Both the position numbers and the translations under genes were made by a program. From NCBI GenBank assembly GCA_026713105.1, contig JAPOPC010000039.1, forward strand, positions 19,672 to 83,671: DNA of 64,000 nucleotides, given 5' to 3'. The stretch comes from Acidimicrobiaceae bacterium. GTDB taxonomy: Bacteria; Actinomycetota; Acidimicrobiia; Acidimicrobiales; Poriferisodalaceae. Shown here piece after piece: positions 28,333 through 36,294 of this stretch (within the stretch, counting starts at the first letter, position 1; each line of letters begins with the position of its first letter). The notes below the pieces were generated by a model. It saw only the letters and a program-made list of their open reading frames with translations, was not told where the DNA came from and ran no database searches.

Positions 28333-28980
28333 TCAGACCGCGGCCGGTGCTTTGACTGCGTTGCGAACGATGACCGTGCCGCCCTTGGGTCCGGGGACTG
28401 AGCCGCGAACGAGCAACAGGCCGCGTTCAGCGTCGGCCTCGACGACCGAGAGGTTCAACGTGGTGACCTTCTCGCCACCCATGCGCCCGGCCATGCGGGT
28501 GCCCTTGAACACCCGTGAAGGCGTAGCGCAGGCACCAATCGCGCCGGGCGCCCGGTGGACCCGGTGCGCACCGTGGCTGGCGCGCTGGCCTGAGAAGTTG
28601 TGCCGCTTCATCGTGCCTGCGAAGCCCTTGCCCTTGGAGGTTGCCGTCACGTCGACGAGCTCTCCAGGACTGAAAAGGTCGGCACCCAATTCGGTGCCGA
28701 CCGGTACTTCACTCACATCATCGAGCCGCAGCTCTACGAGGCGTACGCCGGGATCGATCCCGGCACGCTCGTAGTGGCCGACGGTGGGCTTGTTGAGCTT
28801 GCGGGCCTCGCGGTGGCCATAGGTGACCTGGACCGCGGTGTAACCGTCTTGTTCGGTGGTGCGAACGCGGGTGACCCGACAATCATCGACGCGCAGCACC
28901 GTGACCGGGACGACCTGATTGTCGTCGTCCCAGAGCTGTGTCATGCCGATCTTGGTGGCGACAAGCGCCTTGTTCAACAT
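28333..28980 (-). CDS. rplC: 50S ribosomal protein L3
   Basis: 215 residues. The L3 signature [20 protein letters not shown] and [15 protein letters not shown] are clear, with [20 protein letters not shown] at the start. It is the first gene of the truncated S10 operon: rpsJ, normally just upstream, is 10 kb away. A promoter is therefore expected between 28981 and about 29280. Confidence 0.96.
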   Translation of the reverse strand: MLNKALVATKIGMTQLWDDDNQVVPVTVLRVDDCRVTRVRTTEQDGYTAVQVTYGHREARKLNKPTVGHYERAGIDPGVRLVELRLDDVSEVPVGTELGADLFSPGELVDVTATSKGKGFAGTMKRHNFSGQRASHGAHRVHRAPGAIGACATPSRVFKGTRMAGRMGGEKVTTLNLSVVEADAERGLLLVRGSVPGPKGGTVIVRNAVKAPAAV

Positions 28981-29010
28981 GGGCGTCTCTCTCGGGCCTT
29001 CACCGGATTC

Positions 29011-29103
29011 ATGGTCGCCCGCAAAGCGGCCGACTTCGTTGCTGGTCGCCCGCAGAGCGGCCGACCTAGTTGCCGATCGCCCGCAGAGCGGCCGACCATG
29101 CGA
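29011..29103. repeat. 31-nt tandem hairpin repeats upstream of rplC
   Basis: Units start at 29011, 29042 and 29073; copies 1 and 2 are near-identical, the third partial. Each holds GTCGCCCGC-AGA-GCGGCCGAC (AAA in copy 1), a stem with a single C-C mismatch. The 302-nt gap 28981-29282 holds nothing else I can name apart from the expected rplC promoter. The reading frame changes between units, so this is not a coding tail. Confidence 0.85.
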
Positions 29104-29282
29104 ACGCTCCGCACGGCACTGCCGGCGGAGCGGTTTGGAGGTTGTGCCGACTGGTTCCGCGCACCCGCTGCGTTCTGGCTTTGGGCACCCGGCCTTGCCG
29201 GACGTCGGTTCGGCGCGAGTCGTCTCGCACCGCGGACATCAGAGGCTACCGAGGCGCCATCGACGCCCCAACCCGGCGGCGC

Positions 29283-29741
29283 TCAGCGCGACTGCTGCAG
29301 CTGACCCCTCTGATACGCCGCAAACAGCATCAATTCACACGCCAAGACCAAGTGGAAAGACGTCGGCAGGTAAGCGGTGAACCACTTGCCGGCAGCGATG
29401 CTGTCATCGCCGAACACACCGGCGTCGCCTCCGAGTCCGATGAACAGCCGCATCGACATAGCGGTGAAGTACAGGATCCCAAACCAGCCGACAGGCTTCA
29501 CCCAGTTCAGCCCGAAGAGATTCTTGCCGGCGCCTATCCGCAGCGTCGCGATCGCGATGATCACCAAGATCACAAGCTGTGCCCCCAACAGCGCCGGGAA
29601 CGGCAGGCTGCTGCCCTGCCATGCGTCCTGCGATGGCAGAAAGCTCACATCCCACCATCGCTGGACGGCCTGGCCTGCCACGCGTGCAAAGAACGCCAGA
29701 CCCAACGCCGTGCTCACTGCGGCGAAGCGAGCATTGGTCAT
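29283..29741 (-). CDS. Small multi-pass membrane protein, unknown function
   Basis: 152 residues, about four hydrophobic helices (near 8-25, 50-68, 82-100 and 125-143). I recognise no family. FGLNWVKPVGWFGILYF and RLFIGLGGDAGVFG are the most distinctive stretches. Its ATG overlaps the stop of the enolase-superfamily gene (ATGA), so it is the last gene of the hydroxylase-GH3-enolase operon and probably acts with it. Confidence 0.7.
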   Translation of the reverse strand: MTNARFAAVSTALGLAFFARVAGQAVQRWWDVSFLPSQDAWQGSSLPFPALLGAQLVILVIIAIATLRIGAGKNLFGLNWVKPVGWFGILYFTAMSMRLFIGLGGDAGVFGDDSIAAGKWFTAYLPTSFHLVLACELMLFAAYQRGQLQQSR

Positions 29742-30868
29742 GGGCCCGCCGCCGGTTCGAGGAGGTTCTCAGGCCCGAGCCGCAGGCCCAGCCCGCCATT
29801 GCTGCGATCGGGCACGTCGCGGCCCCGCAGCACGCCGCCGTAGCCGAACATGATCGTCGGGTCGGTCAAGTCCCGGCTCAGCAGATGCGTTCCGAAGGCA
29901 CCTTCCGCCGCGATGACGGCGCCGGGAGCGCTCGCGATGACCGCGAGTGCTGCTCGGGTGAGCAGGCTCGTCTCGCCCACCTGACATCCGACGATGACAT
30001 CAATGCCTGCACGTGCCACAGCCGCCACAACCTCCAGTGACCGAAGGACACCACCCATCTTCGACACACGAACATTGGCGATCCATCGTTGTGGTTCCGT
30101 CAACGTCTGCAACTGCTGGCTGGTCCGCAAGCTCTCGTCGGCGATGATCCTCACCTCGCAGTCACGCGCGATCCGGACACACCCCTCGATGTCGCCCGCC
30201 TGCAGCGGTTCCTCGATGGCGAACGCGACATCCCCCAGCGCATCGAGGTGCTCGGCACACTGCTCGGGCGATTCCCAGAGGTTGTTCGCGTCGAGACGAA
30301 CAGAGGTGGAGCCCGAGCCTCGGGAGGCGAACGGGGCCAGCTTGGCGCGGTCACGTCTCAGCGAGCCCGAGAGTTTCACCTTGTAGTCGGTGAATCCCCG
30401 CGCCCAGTATCCGCGCAGCTGCCACCGATAGAGCGGCAGCGGCATGTCGCCGAGTACTGCTGAGTAGGCCACGTCGGGCGGCCCCGATGCGACGCCGAGC
30501 AGCTGCTCGAGATTGCGGCCGTGTGCCTTGCCCAGCAGGTCCAGCGCGGCGATCTCCATGGCGCAGAAAGCAGCGGGATTCAGGTCGATGATGCCGCGGT
30601 GAGCGTCGGCCCAAGCCCACAGATCGTCCACGCTCCCGACATCTGCGCAGAAGGACTCAGCATGCCGACGGACGAATGCGGCACAGCCGTGGACTGTCTC
30701 GCCTGTGACGTAGAGCCGCGGACACCCTTCCCCGTAGCCGGTCGTCCCTTCGGCGGAGTGCGCTGCGACGATGAGGTTCTCGGCATTGCGTCGACTCGCG
30801 GACGCATGTTTGAAGACGCGCTTGAACGGCACCGGGAAGGTGAATGCTTCGAGCTGGCGGATCTGCAC
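29738..30868 (-). CDS. Enolase-superfamily enzyme, muconate-lactonizing/epimerase subgroup
   Basis: 376 residues. N-terminal capping domain, then the barrel with KVK at 163-165, metal ligands D193 (RLDANN), E219 (AIEEP) and D244 (IIADES), and a Lys at 270 (VSKMGG). Lys on both sides of the active site is the MLE-subgroup arrangement, used by cycloisomerases, o-succinylbenzoate synthase, N-acylamino-acid racemases and dipeptide epimerases. The eighth strand reads VGCQVGETS, unlike the DxD of dipeptide epimerases, so I do not assign a substrate. It is in an operon with a GH3 enzyme and a hydroxylase, suggesting that it acts on a conjugated or cyclic acid. Confidence 0.82.
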   Translation of the reverse strand: MQIRQLEAFTFPVPFKRVFKHASASRRNAENLIVAAHSAEGTTGYGEGCPRLYVTGETVHGCAAFVRRHAESFCADVGSVDDLWAWADAHRGIIDLNPAAFCAMEIAALDLLGKAHGRNLEQLLGVASGPPDVAYSAVLGDMPLPLYRWQLRGYWARGFTDYKVKLSGSLRRDRAKLAPFASRGSGSTSVRLDANNLWESPEQCAEHLDALGDVAFAIEEPLQAGDIEGCVRIARDCEVRIIADESLRTSQQLQTLTEPQRWIANVRVSKMGGVLRSLEVVAAVARAGIDVIVGCQVGETSLLTRAALAVIASAPGAVIAAEGAFGTHLLSRDLTDPTIMFGYGGVLRGRDVPDRSNGGLGLRLGPENLLEPAAGP

Positions 30869-30891
30869 GGTCGGTCCTCGTCGAGACTCGC

Positions 30892-32586
30892 TCAGTGAGC
30901 TGCCACAAACGCGTCGAAGCCGAAAGAACAGTCGGCGAGGTATTGCAGGCGTAGGTACTTGAACTGCACGTCGCGCTGACCGTCTGCAACGCGCTGGCGA
31001 CGGTAGGCATCACCTGTGCCTGGTGCAAGAAGCGTGACGCGCAGCGGAGCCAGCCGACCGCTGGCGCGTTTCGCGCCGTACTCGACGTTCGCGTCCCGCA
31101 GTGACTGCTCCACCAAGACGGCCAGATCACCGGCGACCGTGCCAGCCGCTCGGGTGGGAGCAGTGCTCGCCAACTCCACATACAAGGTGTACGTCGCTTC
31201 GGATTCGTCGGCGAGCATGATGAAGAAGGGAGACACGGTCCCGAGTTCGGCAACCGACGTCGTGACGGCCGTGATGACCTGGGACTCATAGAGCTTCTCG
31301 CCCGTGATGCTCGTGACGCCCTTTCCCTTCTGAATGAACGACAGGACCGGGGTGCGGCCCACCCAGCCGGTCACCCTCACGATGTCGTTCATGTCGTAGC
31401 GGTACAGACCGTCGGCTGTGGTCACGATGACGTAGTAGTCGTGCCCGAGCTCGAGGTCGGCCAACGTGCAGGTCTGCAAGCCTCGGTCCGCATCATCGGC
31501 AGCGTCTTCCCATGCGTCACGTTCTGCGAATTCGAACACGTTGTCGGCCAGGGTGGCCACGCACGAACCCTCGATGGGATCGATGTTGACGGTGCCGCTG
31601 ACCTCGCTGGCGAGGTACCCCAATTCGAATACTGGGCAGCGCGATGTCAGCATCGGCGCGAGGCGCTCGACGGCGAGGCCGCAACTCCCTCCGGTCCACG
31701 TCACCACAGCGCGCAGGTTCTCCCAGATGTCCGCATACGTCAGCGCACCGGCGGCTTCGAGTCTCCGCCGCAGCGCTGCTGCTCGCTGCGGGTCGCGACG
31801 GATTCGGGGCTCCTCGCCGCGAATCGCGCCGGCGCACTCAGCGGGCAGCATCCCAGTCGCCACGGCGTCGATCACCGATTCGGCGTGTTCGTTGAGCACG
31901 TCCATCAGCCGGACGAACGTCGACGGATTGGCCGTCGCCATGGTGGTGACAGATCGGTCTGCAGCACCGAGCACTGCCATCGCCAGGTAGCGAGCGTCAT
32001 AGTCCGTGATGTCCGACACCGATGCGGGCAGCACGTACCTGCGGCGAAGCAGCGCGCCTTGGCTCGCGTACAGCTGGCCCGATGCCGAGCCGTACGGGGT
32101 GCCGGCGGGCATGGTGCCTTCGTGGGCAGCGCCGCTCACCACGAACACCTTGCCGCCGAGCGCCGTTGTGCTCCTCGACAACGCGTATGCCGCGAGCCGC
32201 TGCAATCGCTGGATGCGAGCCAAGCCGGCTTGGGTCAGCGGAATGTTCTTCGGAGCGGCGACAGTTCCGCTGGTCTGGTTGTAATAGACCGGCGGCGCAG
32301 CGGTCAGGCACGGATCGCGGGTGGCCTCCTGCCGCTCGATCGCCTCGCGCAGGTCCTCGTAAGTTTGCACCGGCACGGCACGCCGGAAATCCTCGAAACC
32401 TGAGATGGAACCGAACCGGTGATCAGTGCCGAAGATGGTGTTGGCGTTGTCCGTCAGGATGCGCTGCAGGACGTCGTGCTGAGTCGCCGCCGGATCGGCG
32501 GAAGCCTCAATGATTCGGCGGTGCACGCGGCCGCTGGCCGCGGCCAATCCCGCGCGTAGCAAGCGGTAGCTCAATCCGTCGGTCAC
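30892..32586 (-). CDS. GH3-family acyl-acid amido synthetase-like protein
   Basis: 564 residues from GTG 32586, which overlaps the hydroxylase stop (GTGA). It has the adenylating-domain features of GH3 enzymes: YYNQTSGTVAAPKNIPLT (ATP loop 1), a VFELGYLASEVSGTVNI segment (loop 2), YVIVTTADGLYRYDMNDIVRV (loop 3) and SFIQKGKGVTSITGEKLYE at the hinge. Plant GH3s join an acyl acid to an amino acid through an acyl-AMP. Bacterial members are widespread and mostly uncharacterised. A hydroxylase precedes it and an MLE-type enzyme follows, so an acid may be hydroxylated, conjugated and isomerised in sequence. That order is inference. Confidence 0.82.
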   Translation of the reverse strand: MTDGLSYRLLRAGLAAASGRVHRRIIEASADPAATQHDVLQRILTDNANTIFGTDHRFGSISGFEDFRRAVPVQTYEDLREAIERQEATRDPCLTAAPPVYYNQTSGTVAAPKNIPLTQAGLARIQRLQRLAAYALSRSTTALGGKVFVVSGAAHEGTMPAGTPYGSASGQLYASQGALLRRRYVLPASVSDITDYDARYLAMAVLGAADRSVTTMATANPSTFVRLMDVLNEHAESVIDAVATGMLPAECAGAIRGEEPRIRRDPQRAAALRRRLEAAGALTYADIWENLRAVVTWTGGSCGLAVERLAPMLTSRCPVFELGYLASEVSGTVNIDPIEGSCVATLADNVFEFAERDAWEDAADDADRGLQTCTLADLELGHDYYVIVTTADGLYRYDMNDIVRVTGWVGRTPVLSFIQKGKGVTSITGEKLYESQVITAVTTSVAELGTVSPFFIMLADESEATYTLYVELASTAPTRAAGTVAGDLAVLVEQSLRDANVEYGAKRASGRLAPLRVTLLAPGTGDAYRRQRVADGQRDVQFKYLRLQYLADCSFGFDAFVAAH

Positions 32587-33545
32587 GACGTCGCCGTCGC
32601 CTCGACGTCCCGCTTGTCGAGATCCCGAACCAGCGGAGTGCGCATCTGGGCGACGAAGCCTGTCGGATACTTCCGGTTCAGCAGTCCGAGGCGGCCGACG
32701 GCTGTGTCCGCGGGCAGGAACCGGGTCCCGAACGCCACGTCCCAGATGATCAGGTTGTTGCCGAAGTTGTGATCGGATTCCGCCGGCAGCTCCGAGTGAT
32801 GCCACCGGTGCAGTTCGGGTCCGCTGATGAGGTAATTGAGCCAACCCAGCTTCACGTCGCAATTCGAGTGCTGGTAGAAGCCGTTCAGGGCGTAGAAGAC
32901 GAAATAGGCCGCGAGCACTTCATCCCCGACGCCCACGAGCACGAACGGCAGTGCGTCGACGCAGTACTGAACAGCCTTCTCCGCCGGGTGGAAGCGCCCG
33001 ACGTTCAGCCAATACAGCCGGTGCGGCGAATGGTGCACCGCGTGCCATCGCCACATGAAGGCTGAACCGTGAAAGGCCCTGTGCAGCCAGTACCGAAAGA
33101 AGTCGGCGACGGCCATCATCAGTGCCGCCTGAAGGAAGACTGGCCAGGAGTGCGGCCACAGACCTCCGAGCGTGAGATCTCCCTCTCGCAACCAGCCGGC
33201 GAACGCCACGGTTGCTGCCAATGACAGCAGCAACGGCAGGACTACTTGGATCGTCAGCATGAACGCTGCGTCAGCCCGCAGGTCGCTGGGCTGCGGGCGC
33301 CACTCGAGGCGGTAGGGCAGGACGATCTCATGCAGCGTGATCAGTCCAGCCCCGACCAGCACCGCCAGGTACGACGCAGCAATCACGGGCATGCCGAGCA
33401 GTCCGGCACCGGCATAGACAGCGATCCCCAACAGGATCACGACCGAATACGAGCCTCGTACCGCGAGCTTCGTGGCCGCCGATGTCGGGTCTCGTGGTGT
33501 CGGCAGCGGCGCGGCGCCCTGGTGCACCCGCTCATCCGCCGCCAT
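32583..33545 (-). CDS. Sterol desaturase/fatty acid hydroxylase-family membrane protein
   Basis: 320 residues with several membrane helices and the di-iron histidine motifs of the family: HRAFH, HAVHH and HRWHH, plus a QHSN segment between. N-terminal helices lie near 32-52, 56-75 and 95-115. Members hydroxylate or desaturate lipids at the membrane. It is the first gene of a four-gene operon, with GTGA overlap to the GH3 gene. Confidence 0.85.
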   Translation of the reverse strand: MAADERVHQGAAPLPTPRDPTSAATKLAVRGSYSVVILLGIAVYAGAGLLGMPVIAASYLAVLVGAGLITLHEIVLPYRLEWRPQPSDLRADAAFMLTIQVVLPLLLSLAATVAFAGWLREGDLTLGGLWPHSWPVFLQAALMMAVADFFRYWLHRAFHGSAFMWRWHAVHHSPHRLYWLNVGRFHPAEKAVQYCVDALPFVLVGVGDEVLAAYFVFYALNGFYQHSNCDVKLGWLNYLISGPELHRWHHSELPAESDHNFGNNLIIWDVAFGTRFLPADTAVGRLGLLNRKYPTGFVAQMRTPLVRDLDKRDVEATATS

Positions 33546-33600
33546 GGGCTGAGCCTAGGTGGGCCCACTCCCACGCCAAGGAGCGCAGCGGCCCGGATCG

Positions 33601-34626
33601 TCAGTCGCCGAGGCGGACGATGGTGGTGCCGACGGTGCGGCCTCCGAGCAGGTCGACGAATGCGCCGCCCGCAGCACCGAGCCCTTCGTAGGTGATGTGA
33701 CGGGGCACGAGCGCGCCGGCCTCGATCCACTCGAGCATCTGCGCACGGGCTTCGTCGTAGCGGCTGGCGTAGGAGAACACGAGAAAGCCCTGCATGCGCA
33801 CCTGGTTGTTCACCAACAGACCCGGGATGCCACGCGGGCTGGGATCGGGATTGGCGGTGTCGTACGCCGACACGGCGCCGCAGCAGACGATGCGACCGAA
33901 CGTGGCCATGCGGAACAGGGCCGAACCGAGAATCTCGCCGCCGGTGTTGTCGAAGTACACGTTGATGCGGTCAGGCGTCGCCGACCGGAACTCGGCCCGA
34001 AAGTCAGGCGAATGCCGGTTGAGGGCAGCATCGAATCCGATCTCGCCCCTCAGGAGCTCGCATTTGTGGTCGGAGCCCGCCACGCCGACGACCCTGCAGC
34101 CTCGTGCTTTGGCGATTTGACCGGCAATGTGGCCCACCGAGCCCGCCGCCGCGGACACCACTACCGTCTCGCCTGGCTCAGGTTTCCCGACATCGAGCAA
34201 CCCGAAGTACGCGGTGAGCCCATTTGTGCCGAGCACGCCGAGATGCAGCGCTGGATCGAGCGCTCCGTCGGCGACGCGCAAATCGCTGGCGTCCATCACA
34301 GCGTTGCGGCGCCAGCCGGTCGAGCCGACCACTGTGTCCCCGACGCCGATGCCCTCGGCATTCGAAGCCTCGACCACGCCGGCTCCCGTGCCCGCCATGA
34401 CCACGCCCACCTCGGGGGCGCCCGCGTAGCTGGCGCTGCCTTGCAGCCCGGCTCGCTGGCCTGCGCCAATCGTGATCGCCTGGACCCGTACCGATACCTG
34501 GCCTGGCCCTGGCTCGGGCACCTCTTCGGTCTGCAACGCGAAGTGCTCTGCGCTGAGCGGGCCGTCGGGGATCTTGGCCAGCACGACGCAGTCCGACACC
34601 CTCGCAGTCGTCGGTCCTTCAGCCAT
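33601..34626 (-). CDS. NADP-dependent MDR oxidoreductase (PTGR/CurA-like)
   Basis: 341 residues from ATG 34626 with AAGGAG 8 nt upstream. The Rossmann motif is VVVSAAAGSVGHIAGQIAKARG; no zinc-ligand cysteines are seen, so this is the zinc-free leukotriene B4 12-hydroxydehydrogenase-like branch, which reduces double bonds of enones. It is 55 nt upstream of the hydroxylase gene on the same strand and may be co-transcribed. The gap 34627-34885 contains a divergent control region. Confidence 0.86.
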   Translation of the reverse strand: MAEGPTTARVSDCVVLAKIPDGPLSAEHFALQTEEVPEPGPGQVSVRVQAITIGAGQRAGLQGSASYAGAPEVGVVMAGTGAGVVEASNAEGIGVGDTVVGSTGWRRNAVMDASDLRVADGALDPALHLGVLGTNGLTAYFGLLDVGKPEPGETVVVSAAAGSVGHIAGQIAKARGCRVVGVAGSDHKCELLRGEIGFDAALNRHSPDFRAEFRSATPDRINVYFDNTGGEILGSALFRMATFGRIVCCGAVSAYDTANPDPSPRGIPGLLVNNQVRMQGFLVFSYASRYDEARAQMLEWIEAGALVPRHITYEGLGAAGGAFVDLLGGRTVGTTIVRLGD

Positions 34627-34802
34627 CGCTTGCTCCTTGAGTCGTCGGGAATTGTTGATGTCACCCGTCATGATTGCCGCTTGAGCGTGTCCGTTCCTCG
34701 CTGGGCAACTGCGGCTTCTCCATCGCTATCGGGGAGGGTGACGATCGCTAACGCGACGAGGACGGTCCAGCGCAACTATCGTCCGCTGCCGTAAAGGCCA
34801 TT

Positions 34803-34850
34803 GCCGCAAGGCGGCCTCTCAGACACAGCCGCCCACAGGCGGTGCTGAGA
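34803..34850 (+). promoter_or_regulatory. Two stem-loops in the leader of the molybdenum hydroxylase operon
   Basis: GCCGC-AAG-GCGGC at 34803-34815 is followed by a longer hairpin, TCTCAG at 34817-34822 with CTGAGA at 34845-34850, and an inner CCGCC-CACA-GGCGG stem at 34829-34842. The second ends 35 nt before the FAD-subunit ATG. This could be an operator or a structured mRNA leader. No T-tract follows. The symmetry is seen; the role is unknown. Confidence 0.45.
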
Positions 34851-34885
34851 CATATGCCGCAGAGACCGGATCGGGAGCTATCCGC

Positions 34886-35764
34886 ATGAAATACGCCGCA
34901 CCGACCACTATTGATGAGGCTCGGGCATTGCTCGCGAGCGATGCCGACGCCATCGTGTTCGCGGGCGCAACCGACGTCGTGCCGCAGATGCGCGGCGGAC
35001 GGCCTGAGCCGTCAATGCTGATCGACCTCAAGAACATCGATCGCCTGATGTCGGTGAGCCTCGAAGGTGATACCTGGCACGTAGGTGCCGCAGCGCCCAG
35101 TTCGGCTCTCACCGCAAACGCTGACTTCGCTGCCGACTTCCCGGGAGTGACGGAGGCTGCTGGACTCATCGGATCCGATCAAATCCAGAATCGCTCGAGC
35201 CTCGGCGGGAACCTGTGCAATGCCTCTCCCGCGGCGGATTCGGTCCCGGCGCTGGTCGTCAACGATGCTGTCGCAGTGATCGCAGGAGCCGGCGGCGAGC
35301 GACGGGTACCCGTCGCCGACGTGGTGACCGGGCCCGGGCAGACCTCGCTGGCGCACGACGAGATCGTGGTGTGCTTCGAACTGGAGCGACCGGCGGCACG
35401 CACTTCGGATGCTTACCTGCGGCTCATCCCCCGCACCGAGATGGACATCGCCGTGGTGGGCGCCGGTGTCCGGCTCACACTGGACGGTGAAGGCGCCGTG
35501 AGCGCTGCCACCGTGGCGCTCGGCGCAGTCGCCCCCACCGTCGTGCGGGTGCCCGCGGCAGAAGCGGCACTCGTCGGCAGCCGGCTCGATGACGCATCGC
35601 TGGCCGCAGCCGCCGCAGCCGCCAGCGAGGCCTGCAACCCGATCGACGACAAGCGGGGCACGATCACCTACCGGCGCCAGGTTGCCGGCGTGCTCACCCG
35701 CCGAGCCGCCGGCATGGCCGCAGACCGCATTCGAACCACCAACGGACAGAACGGAGCCTCCTGA
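34886..35764 (+). CDS. Xanthine dehydrogenase-family FAD-binding subunit
   Basis: 292 residues. FAD-binding motifs VFAGATDVVPQ near the N-terminus and SLGGNLCNASPAAD match the CoxM/HcrB/XdhB subunits. The C-terminal CO-dehydrogenase flavoprotein domain follows. It passes electrons from the 2Fe-2S subunit to an acceptor. The stop and the next start overlap (TGATG). Confidence 0.92.
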   Translation: MKYAAPTTIDEARALLASDADAIVFAGATDVVPQMRGGRPEPSMLIDLKNIDRLMSVSLEGDTWHVGAAAPSSALTANADFAADFPGVTEAAGLIGSDQIQNRSSLGGNLCNASPAADSVPALVVNDAVAVIAGAGGERRVPVADVVTGPGQTSLAHDEIVVCFELERPAARTSDAYLRLIPRTEMDIAVVGAGVRLTLDGEGAVSAATVALGAVAPTVVRVPAAEAALVGSRLDDASLAAAAAAASEACNPIDDKRGTITYRRQVAGVLTRRAAGMAADRIRTTNGQNGAS

Positions 35765-36243
35765 TGAGCCGCACCCACGTGACCTGCGAGGTCAACGGCG
35801 ACGCCGTTGATTTTCTGACCGAAGACGGTGAATCGCTGCTCAATGCACTGCGGGACGAGCTGGGGCTCATCGGGGCCAAGGAGGGCTGCGGCACCGGCGA
35901 CTGCGGCGCCTGCTCGATCATCATGAACGGGCGCTTGCAGTGCTCGTGCCTGATCTTCGCCCCCGAAGCCGGCGGCGCCGCCATCACCACCTGTGAAGGT
36001 CTCGCCAGCGCCGACGAGCTGCACCCACTCCAGCAGTGCTTCCTCGAAGGCGCTGCGCTGCAGTGCGGCATCTGCACGCCCGGGTTCCTCATCGCCGCAA
36101 AGGCACTGCTCGACGAGAACCCCGACCCCACCGAGACCGAAGTGCGCTACGCGCTCGCCGGCAACCTGTGCCGCTGCACCGGGTACGACAAGATCGTGCG
36201 CTCAGTGCTCGAGGCCGCCGTCCAGATCCGTACCCCAGCTTGA
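35764..36243 (+). CDS. Xanthine dehydrogenase-family 2Fe-2S subunit
   Basis: 159 residues with all eight cluster ligands. The plant-type ferredoxin cluster has C42, C47, C50 and C60 (GCGTGDCGAC, QCSC). The four-helix-bundle cluster has C101, C104, C136 and C138 (CGIC, CRC). It transfers electrons between the Mo and FAD subunits. Confidence 0.94.
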   Translation: MSRTHVTCEVNGDAVDFLTEDGESLLNALRDELGLIGAKEGCGTGDCGACSIIMNGRLQCSCLIFAPEAGGAAITTCEGLASADELHPLQQCFLEGAALQCGICTPGFLIAAKALLDENPDPTETEVRYALAGNLCRCTGYDKIVRSVLEAAVQIRTPA

Positions 36244-36294
36244 TCGACATCGGCTGATCGAGACTCACCCGACATCGCAGAAGGACACCTGAAC

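Noticed and set aside
28919..29380. Plus-strand ORF running through the 31-nt repeats upstream of rplC
   Set aside because: The repeat length is not a multiple of three, each frame is repeat-driven, and no protein domain is recognisable.
34803..34850. Molybdenum-cofactor riboswitch
   Set aside because: The hairpins are suggestive but I cannot match the long consensus of that riboswitch by eye.
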